Assembly (NCBI RefSeq): GCF_031202305.1
Contig: NZ_CP101731.1
Location: 2,232,001-2,296,000, forward strand
Reading direction: 5' to 3'
Source of the DNA: Pelagibacterium sp. 26DY04
GTDB taxonomy: Bacteria > Pseudomonadota > Alphaproteobacteria > Rhizobiales > Devosiaceae
DNA: 64,000 bases
Under the pieces are notes generated by a model. The model saw only the letters and a program-made list of their open reading frames with translations, searched no databases and had not been told where the DNA came from. How positions within the stretch are numbered: position 1 is the stretch's first letter; each line of letters begins with the position of its first letter. Both the position numbers and the translations under genes were made by a program. Positions 8,610 through 16,873 of this stretch are shown here, piece by piece.

Positions 8610-9512
8610 TCAGCTCGCCTTTTTCCGCGGCGTGCGGGTCTTGGCGGCCGAGGAGGATTTGGCGCTCGAGGCCTTCTTCGATTTGGCGGCGGGCTTGGAT
8701 TTGGCGCCGCCGCCGCTGCCCTCAAGGCTCGATTTGAGAGCATCCATCAGATCGATAACGTTGGTCTTGGCCTCACCCGATGTGGGCTCGTCGGTATCGG
8801 TGGTGATCTTCTTTTTGCCCTTGGACTTGAGCTTTTTTTCCACCAGAGCGCGCAGGGCGTTAGTGTAATTGTCCTTGAACTTTGCGGCATCGAACGGAGC
8901 GGTCTTGCGTTCGATCAACTGGGTGGCGACGTCCAGGAGGTCCTTTTCGGCCTTGGTCTTGGAGATGCCCGAGAAGAAGGGATCGGATTTGCGGATCTCA
9001 TCTTCATAATGAAGAGTTTCCAGCATCAGGCCGGTTCCACAAGGTTTTATCGCGCAGATATATTCGCGCCCGCGCATGGCAATCTGGCCCAGGCCGATTT
9101 TTTGGGAGGTGCGCAGGGCGTCGCGCACGACGCGGAAAGCGTCTTCAGACAGCTCGTCCTGGGGGACGACATAGTAGGATTTATCGAAATAGATCGGGTC
9201 GATCTCGCAACCGCCCACGAACTGGACGAGTTCGAGCGTCTTGCGGGTTTCGAGCTTGACCGCGTCGATCTCCTCGTCTTCGAGCAGGACGAAATCGTTC
9301 TTTTCGTATTCGAAGCCCTTGAGGATGTCGTCCGGGTCGACCGGACCGACGCCGGGAACCACCTTTTCGTATTTGACGGGCTTGCCCGAAGGCTCGTGAA
9401 TCTGGCGGAACGAGAGCCGCGCGCCGGTCTTGGAGGCCGAATAGAGTTCCACCGGAATGGCCACGAGCGACAATCTGATCTGGCCCTTCCAGACGGGGCG
9501 TGCTGAAGGCAT
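8610..9512 (-). CDS. ku: Ku DNA end-binding protein, copy 1
   Basis: A 300-residue bacterial Ku homologue that would ring-clamp double-strand break ends and recruit LigD. The core (about 1-250) begins with WKGQIRLSLVAIPVELY and contains RGREYICAIKPCGTGLML. The C-terminal ~50 residues are Lys/Ser/Ala-rich (KSKPAAKSKK), the basic tail that helps DNA binding and threading. It is the first gene of a two-gene ku-ligD operon. The divergent intergenic region to the DUF2934 gene carries an EcfG promoter for the other direction; on this strand only the GGAAC half is present. Confidence 0.96.
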   Translation of the reverse strand: MPSARPVWKGQIRLSLVAIPVELYSASKTGARLSFRQIHEPSGKPVKYEKVVPGVGPVDPDDILKGFEYEKNDFVLLEDEEIDAVKLETRKTLELVQFVGGCEIDPIYFDKSYYVVPQDELSEDAFRVVRDALRTSQKIGLGQIAMRGREYICAIKPCGTGLMLETLHYEDEIRKSDPFFSGISKTKAEKDLLDVATQLIERKTAPFDAAKFKDNYTNALRALVEKKLKSKGKKKITTDTDEPTSGEAKTNVIDLMDALKSSLEGSGGGAKSKPAAKSKKASSAKSSSAAKTRTPRKKAS

Positions 9513-9624
9513 GAAAACGTCCTTGAAACGCGATGATGACTGGTGGGACTCAATTCATTTCGCGAACACCGGGTTCCCCGCGATGCCGGCAGAGCGCGAC
9601 GGCGGATTGATGCACGACAGTGCC

Positions 9625-9649
9625 GGAACGGAGCTTGGCGATCGGAGTT
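9625..9649 (+). promoter_or_regulatory. EcfG-type promoter candidate
   Basis: GGAAC at 9625-9629 is followed after 17 bp by GTT at 9647-9649 (AGTT in place of CGTT). It faces the DUF2934 gene, whose start is 30 bp beyond. One mismatch from the general-stress consensus. Confidence 0.5.
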
Positions 9650-9678
9650 GATCTGGCAACGCAGTCGAGGAGGTCATC

Positions 9679-9990
9679 ATGAACACTGCACGGGAAGACG
9701 CCATCCGCACGAGGGCTCACCAGATCTGGGAAAAGGAAGGTCGTCCTGAGGGACGCGATAGGGACCATTGGCAAGCGGCCGAGCAGGAAATGGCCGATGG
9801 GCGCTTGGCCGATCAGCCCGATATGGGAGACGATCTCGAGAACGACCCGGGCATCGGCTACAGCCGCGGGACCGCGACAGAGGACATCGAAGCGCTCGAG
9901 GGCGACAACACGCTCGAAGGCGATGTGATGAACGATCCCGACGCCGATGGGAGCATCAATCCGGCGCGTCGCGGGCGCACCAACAAGTAG
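9679..9990 (+). CDS. DUF2934-family small acidic protein
   Basis: A 103-residue acidic protein. The N-terminal motif R.RAHQIWEKEGRPEGRDRDHWQAAEQEM (core RAHQIWEKEGRPEGRD, about residues 10-27) is the DUF2934 signature found in many rhizobial stress-associated small proteins. The rest is rich in Asp, Glu and Gly and probably disordered. AGGAGG lies 9 nt upstream of the ATG. The EcfG-like promoter directly upstream suggests induction in the general stress response, next to the divergent ku gene. Its molecular function is unknown. Confidence 0.8.
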   Translation: MNTAREDAIRTRAHQIWEKEGRPEGRDRDHWQAAEQEMADGRLADQPDMGDDLENDPGIGYSRGTATEDIEALEGDNTLEGDVMNDPDADGSINPARRGRTNK

Positions 9991-10077
9991 CTCGGCCACT
10001 CCGGGACGCACCTATTGATCTATGTTAATGCGCCGGGTTTTGCGTGAGATAAGCTCCATTGGCATAAGGAGCCGCTC

Positions 10078-10263
10078 ATGGAAACCCGTAAGACCGTCGC
10101 GCAATCGGTGCGCGAGGAAGTGGACCGGCACAAGCGGCGGCTACTCAAGCTTGAAGAGAGTACCTCGCGGATCGCCGGTACACACAACTGCCCCGATTCC
10201 AGCCTGATCCGACTTGCCCTGCTGAGCAGGAGCATGGCGTCGCGTACAGTGGTCAAGCTGTAG
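10078..10263 (+). CDS. Small basic hypothetical protein
   Basis: A 61-residue frame with a good ribosome binding site (AAGGAG, 6 nt before the ATG). It is rich in Arg, Lys and Ser, with a short predicted amphipathic N-terminus (SVREEVDRHKRRLLKLEES). No family is recognised. It ends 2 bp before the convergent topoisomerase IB stop. The binding site argues for a real gene; the short length and lack of a known family keep the call tentative. Confidence 0.4.
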   Translation: METRKTVAQSVREEVDRHKRRLLKLEESTSRIAGTHNCPDSSLIRLALLSRSMASRTVVKL

Positions 10264-10265
10264 TT

Positions 10266-11306
10266 CTACCCACCTGCGAACTTTTGCAGCCAGAGGGCCG
10301 CAATGCATTCTTCCGCGTCGAGCCCTGCGCGGCGCGGGCGCTTCGCGCGGATCGCAGCCACATCGTCGGCGAGCTTTCCCTGCTCCCAGCGCTCGAAAAC
10401 GGCGGGATGAATGTAGCAGGCACGGCATACGGCGCGCGTATTGCCGAGTTTGCGCGAAACGGCGTCGATCACGGCGTTGAGGGTTCGCGCGCGTGCGGTC
10501 TTGGTGTCGGGCACTTCGGTCTGCGCGAGGAGCGTCAGCGCGCGCATGGTGCCACCCCAAGTGCGGAAATCCTTGGAGCTGAAGCGCTCCCCGATGGTCG
10601 CGCGGATATAGGCATTGACGTCGTGCGAGCCCACGTCATGGAGCCGCCCCTCCTCGTCGCGATAGCGGAACAGACGCTGGCCCGGCAGATCCTCGATGGT
10701 CTTGAGTATGCGCGACATACGCCGGTCGGCGATGCCGACATCCCATGTCTTGCCCGATTTGCCATTGAAGTGGAAATGCAGTTTGGACCCGGAGACATCG
10801 AGATGGCGCGCCCTCAGGGTGGTGAGGCCGAAGCTTTTGTTGTCCTTGACATAGCTGTCATTGCCGACCCGGATCATGGTATTGTCCAACAACCAGACGA
10901 TGGACGCCACGACCTTTTCACGCGGCAGGCCGCGCAGGCGCAGATCGGCATCGACCGCTTTGCGGATTCTGGGAAGGCTGGCGGCGAAATCGGCCATCAG
11001 CGCATATTTGGCCATGCCGCGATCGGCATGCCATTGATCGTGGTAGCGATACTGCTTGCGCCCCTTCTGGTCGCGCCCGGTGGCCTGGATATGACCGTCA
11101 GGATCGGGGCAGATCCACACGTCGGTCCAGGCGGGCGGGATGGCAAGCGCGTTGATGCGGGCGATGTCGCCTTCCCGGGCGACCGGGCGGCCACTGTCGC
11201 GGATATAGATGAAACCTTTTCCGCGACGACGGCGGATGATGCCGGGCTCGTCGTCATTGACATAGCGAAGGCACCCGTTCGAGAGGCCGGGATCGGCAAT
11301 GGCCAT
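10266..11306 (-). CDS. DNA topoisomerase IB (poxvirus-like)
   Basis: A 346-residue type IB topoisomerase that relaxes supercoils by a 3'-phosphotyrosyl nick. The N-terminal DNA-binding domain (about 1-90) includes FIYIRDSGRPV and IPPAWTDVWI. The catalytic domain has RVGNDSYVKDNKSFGLTTL, KDFRTWGGTMRAL and the active-site Tyr in CRACYIHPAVF near residue 307. Length and motifs match the bacterial and poxviral family. It follows the SDR gene after 6 bp and is probably co-transcribed with it. In Hyphomicrobiales it commonly sits near Ku/LigD and stress genes, as here. A role in topology during stress is inferred. Confidence 0.95.
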   Translation of the reverse strand: MAIADPGLSNGCLRYVNDDEPGIIRRRRGKGFIYIRDSGRPVAREGDIARINALAIPPAWTDVWICPDPDGHIQATGRDQKGRKQYRYHDQWHADRGMAKYALMADFAASLPRIRKAVDADLRLRGLPREKVVASIVWLLDNTMIRVGNDSYVKDNKSFGLTTLRARHLDVSGSKLHFHFNGKSGKTWDVGIADRRMSRILKTIEDLPGQRLFRYRDEEGRLHDVGSHDVNAYIRATIGERFSSKDFRTWGGTMRALTLLAQTEVPDTKTARARTLNAVIDAVSRKLGNTRAVCRACYIHPAVFERWEQGKLADDVAAIRAKRPRRAGLDAEECIAALWLQKFAGG

Positions 11307-11312
11307 TTCGCG

Positions 11313-12158
11313 TCAGCTGCTCGGGAACTCTCCGCCATCCACATGGATGGTCTGACCCGTCATGAACCTTCCGTCCTCGCAGGCGAGCAACAGGTAGGCC
11401 GGAGCGACCTCATTGGGCTGGCCGGGACGCTTGAGGGGCGTCGAAGAGCCGAATTCCTTGACCATCTCGGGTGGGAAACTGGCGGGGATCAGCGGCGTCC
11501 AGATCGGGCCGGGAGCAACCGCGTTTACCAAGATCTTCTTTTCGGCAAACCGGGCGGCCAGCGAGCGGGTAAGCGCAACGATGGCGCCTTTTGTCATGGC
11601 GTAATCCACCAATTGCGGATGCCCGCGATAGGCCACGATGGAGGCTGTGTTGATGATGCGGGCGCCTTCCTCGAAATGGTCGATTACCGCCTGCACCATA
11701 TGGAAATAGCCATAGATGTTGGTTTCGAACACCTCTTTCATGGCATCGGCGTCGAGGTCTGCGATGTCTTCGCGGATGTGCTGCTCGGCTGCGTTGTTGA
11801 TGAGGATGTCGATGCGGCCAAAGGCCGTCAAGGCTCGCTCGGCAACTGCTTTGCAAAAATCGGGATCACCGACATCGCCGGCGATCAGCAGCGCTTCGCT
11901 GCCCTCTTCCTCGACGATGGCCCGGGTCGCTTCGGCGTCCTCGTCCTCATCAAGATAAACGATCACGACCTTGGCCCCCTCACGCGCGAAAAGGACGCTG
12001 ACGGCGCGACCGATACCGGAATCTCCGCCAGTGACGATCGCGACTTTCCCATCAAGCCTGCCGCTTCCTGGATAAAAAGGCGTGTATTCGGGCTGGGGAT
12101 TCATTTCCCCTTCGCGACCCGGTTGCCGGTCCTGGTGCTGAGCGGGTTGGTTGGCCAT
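11313..12158 (-). CDS. SDR-family oxidoreductase (YghA/glucose-dehydrogenase-like stress SDR)
   Basis: A 281-residue short-chain dehydrogenase with a ~40-residue Gln/Pro-rich N-terminal extension typical of the YghA/YhdF group. The NAD(P) motif is TGGDSGIGRAVSV (about 42-54), NNAAEQH follows, and the catalytic set is Ser in TASIV with Tyr and Lys in DYAMTKGA. The final GGEFPSS end is normal. These enzymes are often general-stress genes. An EcfG-type promoter at 12194-12218 points to it. It is followed after 6 bp by topoisomerase IB. The true substrate is unknown. Confidence 0.88.
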   Translation of the reverse strand: MANQPAQHQDRQPGREGEMNPQPEYTPFYPGSGRLDGKVAIVTGGDSGIGRAVSVLFAREGAKVVIVYLDEDEDAEATRAIVEEEGSEALLIAGDVGDPDFCKAVAERALTAFGRIDILINNAAEQHIREDIADLDADAMKEVFETNIYGYFHMVQAVIDHFEEGARIINTASIVAYRGHPQLVDYAMTKGAIVALTRSLAARFAEKKILVNAVAPGPIWTPLIPASFPPEMVKEFGSSTPLKRPGQPNEVAPAYLLLACEDGRFMTGQTIHVDGGEFPSS

Positions 12159-12193
12159 TGTCGTGCTCCATCGCGAAAAAATCCTTGGCGAGC

Positions 12194-12218
12194 AATGCGC
12201 TGGGAGAGGGTTCGTTCC
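12194..12218 (-). promoter_or_regulatory. EcfG-type promoter candidate for the SDR-topoisomerase operon
   Basis: On the minus strand GGAAC (12218-12214) is followed after 16 bp by CATT (12197-12194), one mismatch from GGAAC-N16-CGTT. It ends about 36 bp before the SDR start codon. Confidence 0.45.
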
Positions 12219-12315
12219 GCGTCTTGCGCTACGTCAATGGTTGTGGCCGGAACCTTGATGTGATCTGTTCGCTGGCAAGGAACAAGCTGCATAAGCGCAG
12301 CAGAGGGGATGCAGG

Positions 12316-13899
12316 GTGAGCGACGCGGCGGCGCCTCGAGCGATTCGACCAAAAGCCAAACGCAAGATCGATGCCGCAATGGCGGCGCTGGTCTTTGCGG
12401 TCGCGCTGAGCCTAGCGATCATCATCCTCACGACCCTGCTCGTCGTTCAAGGCTATCGGCAGCAATTCTCCAGGGCCGAGACTGCCGCCGCTTCGGCTGC
12501 TCATGTGGTCGCGGTGCATACCCAATGGCTCACCGAAGCAAGCAACCAGGTTCTCGAACGCATCCATGACCAGTTGAGAACGCAATCGCTGGTGCTGGCG
12601 CTCGAGCCGTTCGGCGACATAGACGAACAACTCAGCGGCCTGCCCGATCATGTGCGGATCACCGTCTACGGTCCCAACGGCAATGTCAGGCTTTCCAACT
12701 CCGACATGCCGCTACGTCCCAATATCGCCCAGGAGGACTATTTCGAGCAGCTGGCGAATGGCGACCAATTCATCATCACGCCAATGCTTCTGGACTCCGG
12801 GAACGATCCGCCGACCTTCATCATCGCGCGGCGCCTGGAAACGCAGGGTACATTTTCGGGCGTGGCCGCGATCACCGTGAGCAATGAACTGTTCAGCGAT
12901 GTCTGGCGGTCGCTGAACCTCGAACCGGACTCGACCATTTCGCTGATCCGCGACGATGGGTGGCTGGTGGCGCGCTACCCGGTGGCGGACGAACCCCTCG
13001 ACCTCTCGGACTATGTTCTTTTCACTGAACTCCTGCCCGAGACCGATGCGGGCACCTATTATGCGCCTGCCTCTCCGGTCGATGGCCAACCACGGGTCGT
13101 CAGCTATCACAAGCTCGAAGGTGCGCCACTGGTGGCTGTGGCGGCAATATCAGCCGACGCGATCGCCAGCCGGTTTTGGCAGAACACGGCGCTGGCCCTC
13201 ATCCTCATCATACCCGGCCTCGTGGGGCTGGTGCTGGCGCTCTGGTGGCTGACACGCATCCTGCAGCAGGACCGGCAGACGCGGGAGCAATTGGCAGCCG
13301 CCGTAGACCAGAACCAGATGCTGTTCCGCGAAATCCACCACCGGGTGAAGAACAATCTCCAGGCCGTCTCCTCGCTGGTGCAGCTCCAGCCTGTTTCCCC
13401 GGCGGTAAAGCAGGAGATGGGGCGCCGGATCGCAGCTATGGTCGCCGTTCATGAGCACATCTACCGCACCGATCAGTTCGGCACCGCCGAAGTTTCCGCC
13501 TATGTCGAGAAACTCGTCCACGACATCGTCACGGGCTTCGACACCAAGGCGGAGGTGGTGACCGATATCGACAAGGTGCATGTGCATCGCGACCATCTGA
13601 TGCCGCTCGGCCTGATCGTCAACGAAGCGCTGTGCAACGCGATCAAATACGCCTTCCCCGGGGGACGGGATGGTCGGATCGATGTCCGGCTCAAGGCCGA
13701 CGGCCCTGACCGGGCAACCCTTACCATCGGCGATGACGGAGTGGGTTTTGACCCCGAAAGCCCCAGCGACGGAATGGGCCGGAGACTGGTCAAGGGCCTG
13801 GTGCAGCAGATCGAGGGCGTGATGTACTACGCCAATGACGGCAAGGGATCGACATTCGTTCTGACCTTTCCCACCGTCACGCCCGGCAGCACGGATTGA
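12316..13899 (+). CDS. Membrane-bound sensor histidine kinase (HisKA_2 type, periplasmic sensor)
   Basis: A 527-residue kinase. Helix one lies at about 22-46, a periplasmic Cache-like sensor at about 50-285 (NIAQEDYFEQLANGD), and helix two at about 293-313. The kinase core has phosphoacceptor His in LFREIHHRVKNNLQAVSSL and ATP-binding boxes LIVNEALCNAIKYAFP and GDDGVGFDPES. The start is GTG at 12316. The HRVKNNLQ box places it in the HWE/HisKA_2 class used upstream of PhyR in the alphaproteobacterial general stress pathway. The surrounding EcfG-type promoters make that link attractive, but no PhyR, NepR or EcfG gene is visible here. Confidence 0.88.
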   Translation: MSDAAAPRAIRPKAKRKIDAAMAALVFAVALSLAIIILTTLLVVQGYRQQFSRAETAAASAAHVVAVHTQWLTEASNQVLERIHDQLRTQSLVLALEPFGDIDEQLSGLPDHVRITVYGPNGNVRLSNSDMPLRPNIAQEDYFEQLANGDQFIITPMLLDSGNDPPTFIIARRLETQGTFSGVAAITVSNELFSDVWRSLNLEPDSTISLIRDDGWLVARYPVADEPLDLSDYVLFTELLPETDAGTYYAPASPVDGQPRVVSYHKLEGAPLVAVAAISADAIASRFWQNTALALILIIPGLVGLVLALWWLTRILQQDRQTREQLAAAVDQNQMLFREIHHRVKNNLQAVSSLVQLQPVSPAVKQEMGRRIAAMVAVHEHIYRTDQFGTAEVSAYVEKLVHDIVTGFDTKAEVVTDIDKVHVHRDHLMPLGLIVNEALCNAIKYAFPGGRDGRIDVRLKADGPDRATLTIGDDGVGFDPESPSDGMGRRLVKGLVQQIEGVMYYANDGKGSTFVLTFPTVTPGSTD

Positions 13900-13903
13900 G
13901 GCG

Positions 13904-13929
13904 GGAACTGGCCGATGGTGGTCACCGTT
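13904..13929 (+). promoter_or_regulatory. EcfG (general stress sigma) promoter
   Basis: GGAAC at 13904-13908 and CGTT at 13926-13929 with a 17-bp spacer match the consensus perfectly. The predicted transcript would begin about 20-25 bp before the next start codon at 13959. Confidence 0.65.
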
Positions 13930-13958
13930 GCGGAAAACACGATCAAGAGGAGAACGGC

Positions 13959-14240
13959 ATGTCGGACGGGGCTATGAGCAATTTCGATATCGAAGGCCGT
14001 TTGGCCGCCCAGAGACAGGTGCTTGCCTGGCTACTCGAACGCTATGTCCGTTCGCCCGAGGACCTGCGGGACCTCAAGGCGCATATCGACGAATCCATTC
14101 CTCCGCGCGACCACCAGGAGGATCCGGGGGCAGTGACCACCGAAGGCCACGCCGTGGCGACAGCGGCGGGCATCGAGATCCGATCCCTGCTCGAACCGCT
14201 GGAAATGAAGTTCGGACGCGGCGCGGCCGGATCGCTTTAG
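13959..14240 (+). CDS. Small conserved-type hypothetical protein under an EcfG promoter
   Basis: A 93-residue protein; the ATG at 13959 is preceded by GAGGAG at 6-nt spacing. A longer frame from 13896 would overlap the kinase gene and the promoter and is not favoured. A helical segment GRLAAQRQVLAWLLERYV at about residues 12-29 suggests a small helical protein. No enzyme motif is seen. The perfect stress promoter predicts strong induction in stationary phase or desiccation. Similar short helical proteins are common in rhizobial stress regulons; function is unknown. Confidence 0.7.
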   Translation: MSDGAMSNFDIEGRLAAQRQVLAWLLERYVRSPEDLRDLKAHIDESIPPRDHQEDPGAVTTEGHAVATAAGIEIRSLLEPLEMKFGRGAAGSL

Positions 14241-14376
14241 GCCGAACCGGCATTTGGCGGTCTTGGCCGGGGCTGCCGCTGGATTCCGGGATTGGAGCAG
14301 GATCAGCAATCGATCCGGTGGATCGATTGCCCTGCGGAACGTCCCGGAATGACAGATGGGTTCATCGAATGTCGAT

Positions 14377-15150
14377 TTAATCCAGCACGATCCAGACGGG
14401 CGCATGATCGCTGGCCCCCTCCTCTCCTCGAACGTCGCGGTCGACGCCGGCGGCTGCCAGCCGTGCGGACGGATCGGGGGCGAGCAGGATGTGATCGAGG
14501 CGCAGGCCGGCATTGCGGGGCCAACGGTTTCGCTTGTAGTCCCAGAAGGTATAGAGCGCCTCGTCCTCCGGATGGGTCTCTCGCAGGGCATCGACCCATC
14601 CCTGCCCCAGGAACTCGGCATAGAGAGCGCGGCTTTCGGGTTGGACCAGCGCATTGTCGTCATAGGACCGCGATGGATAGATATCGCGTGGTTCGGGCAC
14701 GATGTTGAAATCCCCAGCCAGGACGACCGGCAGGCGGGTGGCCATGAGATCGGCGGCATGATCGAGCAGGCGGCGGGTCCAGGCGAGCTTATAGTCGAAT
14801 TTCGGACCCGGGCGCGGATTGCCATTGGGCGCGTAAAGCGTTCCGATCAGCACCCCCTGCACTGCCGCCTCGATATAGCGGGCCTGGGTGTCTTCCGCAT
14901 CGCCCGGCAACGCCGTGCGGGTGACGACCGGGGCGCTGCCGCGCGCAAGGATCGCCACGCCGTTCCAGGCGGGCTGGCCTTGCCAAACGGCCTTGTAGCC
15001 GGCGGCCTCGATCGCGGCCAGCGGGAATTCGGATTGGCGGGCCTTCAGTTCCTGCAAACAAACGACATCGGGCTGCGCCTCATCCAGCCAATACAGAAGA
15101 TTGGTGAGGCGCTTATTGATGCTGTTGATGTTGAAGGTGGCGATCTTCAT
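14377..15150 (-). CDS. xthA: Exodeoxyribonuclease III / AP endonuclease
   Basis: A 257-residue exonuclease III-family enzyme that cleaves at abasic sites and trims 3' blocked ends. Metal and catalytic motifs: KIATFNINSIN at the start, CLQELKA (Glu34), LAGDFNIVPE, and the final SDHAPVWI (catalytic Asp-His). I chose the ATG at 15150, which overlaps the upstream hydrolase stop (ATGA); a longer frame adds unrelated sequence. It closes the ligD2-ku2-TPR-hydrolase-xthA run, so end-cleaning and end-joining are likely produced together. Confidence 0.95.
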   Translation of the reverse strand: MKIATFNINSINKRLTNLLYWLDEAQPDVVCLQELKARQSEFPLAAIEAAGYKAVWQGQPAWNGVAILARGSAPVVTRTALPGDAEDTQARYIEAAVQGVLIGTLYAPNGNPRPGPKFDYKLAWTRRLLDHAADLMATRLPVVLAGDFNIVPEPRDIYPSRSYDDNALVQPESRALYAEFLGQGWVDALRETHPEDEALYTFWDYKRNRWPRNAGLRLDHILLAPDPSARLAAAGVDRDVRGEEGASDHAPVWIVLD

Positions 15151-15791
15151 GCCCTGGCGGCGATATCGCGGGTCCATGCGGCCACGGTCTTCGCCATGGT
15201 TTCCAGATGCTGGGCAGCGGTGAAGCCAGAGATGGCCTTGCGCGGTTTCAGATCGTGGTCTCCATCCTCGAGCCATTCGATGCGGACCGCATCGGAGAGG
15301 GCATAGCCGGGCACCTCCTCAACTGTGCCGAATGGATCGCGTGTGCCCTGGCAGATGAGCAGCGGGCATTTGAGGTGTTCGAGATGGCGGGTGCGGAGCT
15401 GGTCGGGCTTGGCGGGTGGGTGGAAGGGATAGCCCAGGCAAACGACACCCTGGATGCGGCCGGCGCTATGGAGTTCGTCGGCCACCATGGTGGCTACGCG
15501 ACCGCCCATGGATTTGCCGCCGATGAACAGCGGGCCGGACGATTCCAGCGCATCTACCGCCGCGCGATATTCTCCGAGCAGCGTTTCGGCGCGCGGCGGA
15601 GGCTTGCGCCCATCGCCGGCGCGGCGGCTTGCCATATAGGCGAATTCGAAACGGACGACGCGCAGGCCGGCGGCGACAAGCGCGTCGGTGGCGGCATTCA
15701 TGGCGGCTGAATCCATGGCGGCGCCGGCGCCGTGGGCTAGAAGCAGGGTGATGGCGGCATCTTCGCCGCCGCTGAAGAGGAAATCGGTCAC
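15147..15791 (-). CDS. Alpha/beta hydrolase of the KANL3/Tex30 type
   Basis: A 214-residue alpha/beta hydrolase. Ser nucleophile in FIGGKSMGGRVA (about residue 99), Asp in CQGTRDPFG and His in EDGDHDLKP make up the triad. The oxyanion region is LLLAHGAGAAMDS. It starts at GTG within a GTGA overlap with the TPR gene and ends in an ATGA overlap with xthA. Translational coupling ties it to the repair operon, though the substrate is unknown. Esterase or dienelactone-hydrolase-like activity is a family-level guess. Confidence 0.83.
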   Translation of the reverse strand: MTDFLFSGGEDAAITLLLAHGAGAAMDSAAMNAATDALVAAGLRVVRFEFAYMASRRAGDGRKPPPRAETLLGEYRAAVDALESSGPLFIGGKSMGGRVATMVADELHSAGRIQGVVCLGYPFHPPAKPDQLRTRHLEHLKCPLLICQGTRDPFGTVEEVPGYALSDAVRIEWLEDGDHDLKPRKAISGFTAAQHLETMAKTVAAWTRDIAARA

Positions 15792-16867
15792 TGGCCGGCC
15801 GCCTTGCGTGCGTTCTGCATGTCCACATACTGAATGCCGCGCCTGGCGGTCTCGGCCCATGCGGTATGCGGATCGAGTTCGAGATAGCGCAGCCAATGGC
15901 GGCGAGCGGCATCGAGATTGCCGACATCGAATTGGAGGGCGGCAAGGTTGTAGACCGCATCGGCATAGGAGGGATCGATGGCGATGGCCCGCTCCAAGTG
16001 CCGGCGCGCGCCGGCCACATCGCCGCCTTCGCGCAGCAGCGTTGCGAGGTTGAACCACGCTTCGACAAAGGTGGGGTCGCGCTTGATTGCGATCTGGTAG
16101 AGGTGCCGGGCCTCGGCTTTATCGCCCTGGGAGGAAAGACAATTGCCGAGATTGAAGGCGGCCACGGAATCGGTGGGATCGGCGGCAAGGCAGCGGCGGT
16201 AGAGCGCGATGGCGGTCTCGATATCCGCCTCGCCCTCCGCCTCCTCGGCTGCCTCGAAGAGATCGTCGATGTCCTCGTCGGTTTCGGCAAAGGGGAGAAC
16301 GGTCTGGCCGCTGAGATCGGAAACCAGATCGTTGCGCTCGGCATAGATGATCCCGGCCGGACCGGGACGGAGCGCGAAGGCTGTGAGCGAGGATTTCGGG
16401 GCGCCGGCAAGCTGGCGGACGATCGCGAACCAATCGGCGCCCGAAGCAATCAACCCGGCATATTTGCGGGCAAGGATCACATCTGTGAAAGCAAAGCGTG
16501 TGCCGTCGCCCTCAAAGGCGGCAAAGAGCGAAAGCAGGACGCAATCGTTTGCGTCAAGGCCCGATTGGGCACAGAGCGTCTCGCGATCGAGCGTGAGCGC
16601 CGGCCCCTCCTCGTCACGCACCCAGCGCAAGAATTCGCGCTCGCCCCAGACAGGCTTGCCAGCCTTGGCCTGCGTGTGGTGGCGGGCAGCGATCTCCTGA
16701 GCGGAAGACCGGTTGAGAAGTTTTTTGCCGAACACCACCAGATCGGTCTTGCGGGTGATGCCGTGGCGGAAGACCGCGCCGCGCTCGGCCAGATGCCGGC
16801 CGACGATACGGCGCGGGGCTGCGGCCAGCCCGCCGATCAGCCCGATGGTCTTGCCGCCCGGCTGCAT
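15788..16867 (-). CDS. BRCT-like plus TPR protein in the repair operon
   Basis: A 359-residue protein. The N-terminus (about 8-82) resembles a BRCT fold: GLIGGLAAAPRR, ITRKTDLVVFGKKL and an EREFLRWV-type final helix. A MerR-like or helical middle region follows (about 90-190). The C-terminal half (about 210-350) has at least four tetratricopeptide units (VAAFNLGNCL, VEAWFNLATLL, ADAVYNLAALQ). BRCT domains bind DNA-repair partners and phosphopeptides, so this could be a scaffold for Ku/LigD. It sits 6 bp after ku2 and overlaps the hydrolase. The domain calls come from motif reading and the scaffold role is inferred. Confidence 0.72.
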   Translation of the reverse strand: MQPGGKTIGLIGGLAAAPRRIVGRHLAERGAVFRHGITRKTDLVVFGKKLLNRSSAQEIAARHHTQAKAGKPVWGEREFLRWVRDEEGPALTLDRETLCAQSGLDANDCVLLSLFAAFEGDGTRFAFTDVILARKYAGLIASGADWFAIVRQLAGAPKSSLTAFALRPGPAGIIYAERNDLVSDLSGQTVLPFAETDEDIDDLFEAAEEAEGEADIETAIALYRRCLAADPTDSVAAFNLGNCLSSQGDKAEARHLYQIAIKRDPTFVEAWFNLATLLREGGDVAGARRHLERAIAIDPSYADAVYNLAALQFDVGNLDAARRHWLRYLELDPHTAWAETARRGIQYVDMQNARKAAGQ

Positions 16868-16873
16868 GGGGGG

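Noticed and set aside
10284..12263. 659-codon open frame on the plus strand
   Set aside because: It runs antisense through the clear topoisomerase IB and SDR genes; GC-rich codons keep the mirror frame open.
12248..12270. GGAAC followed by GTT as an EcfG promoter for the kinase at 12316
   Set aside because: The spacer is 13 bp, too short for this sigma factor class.
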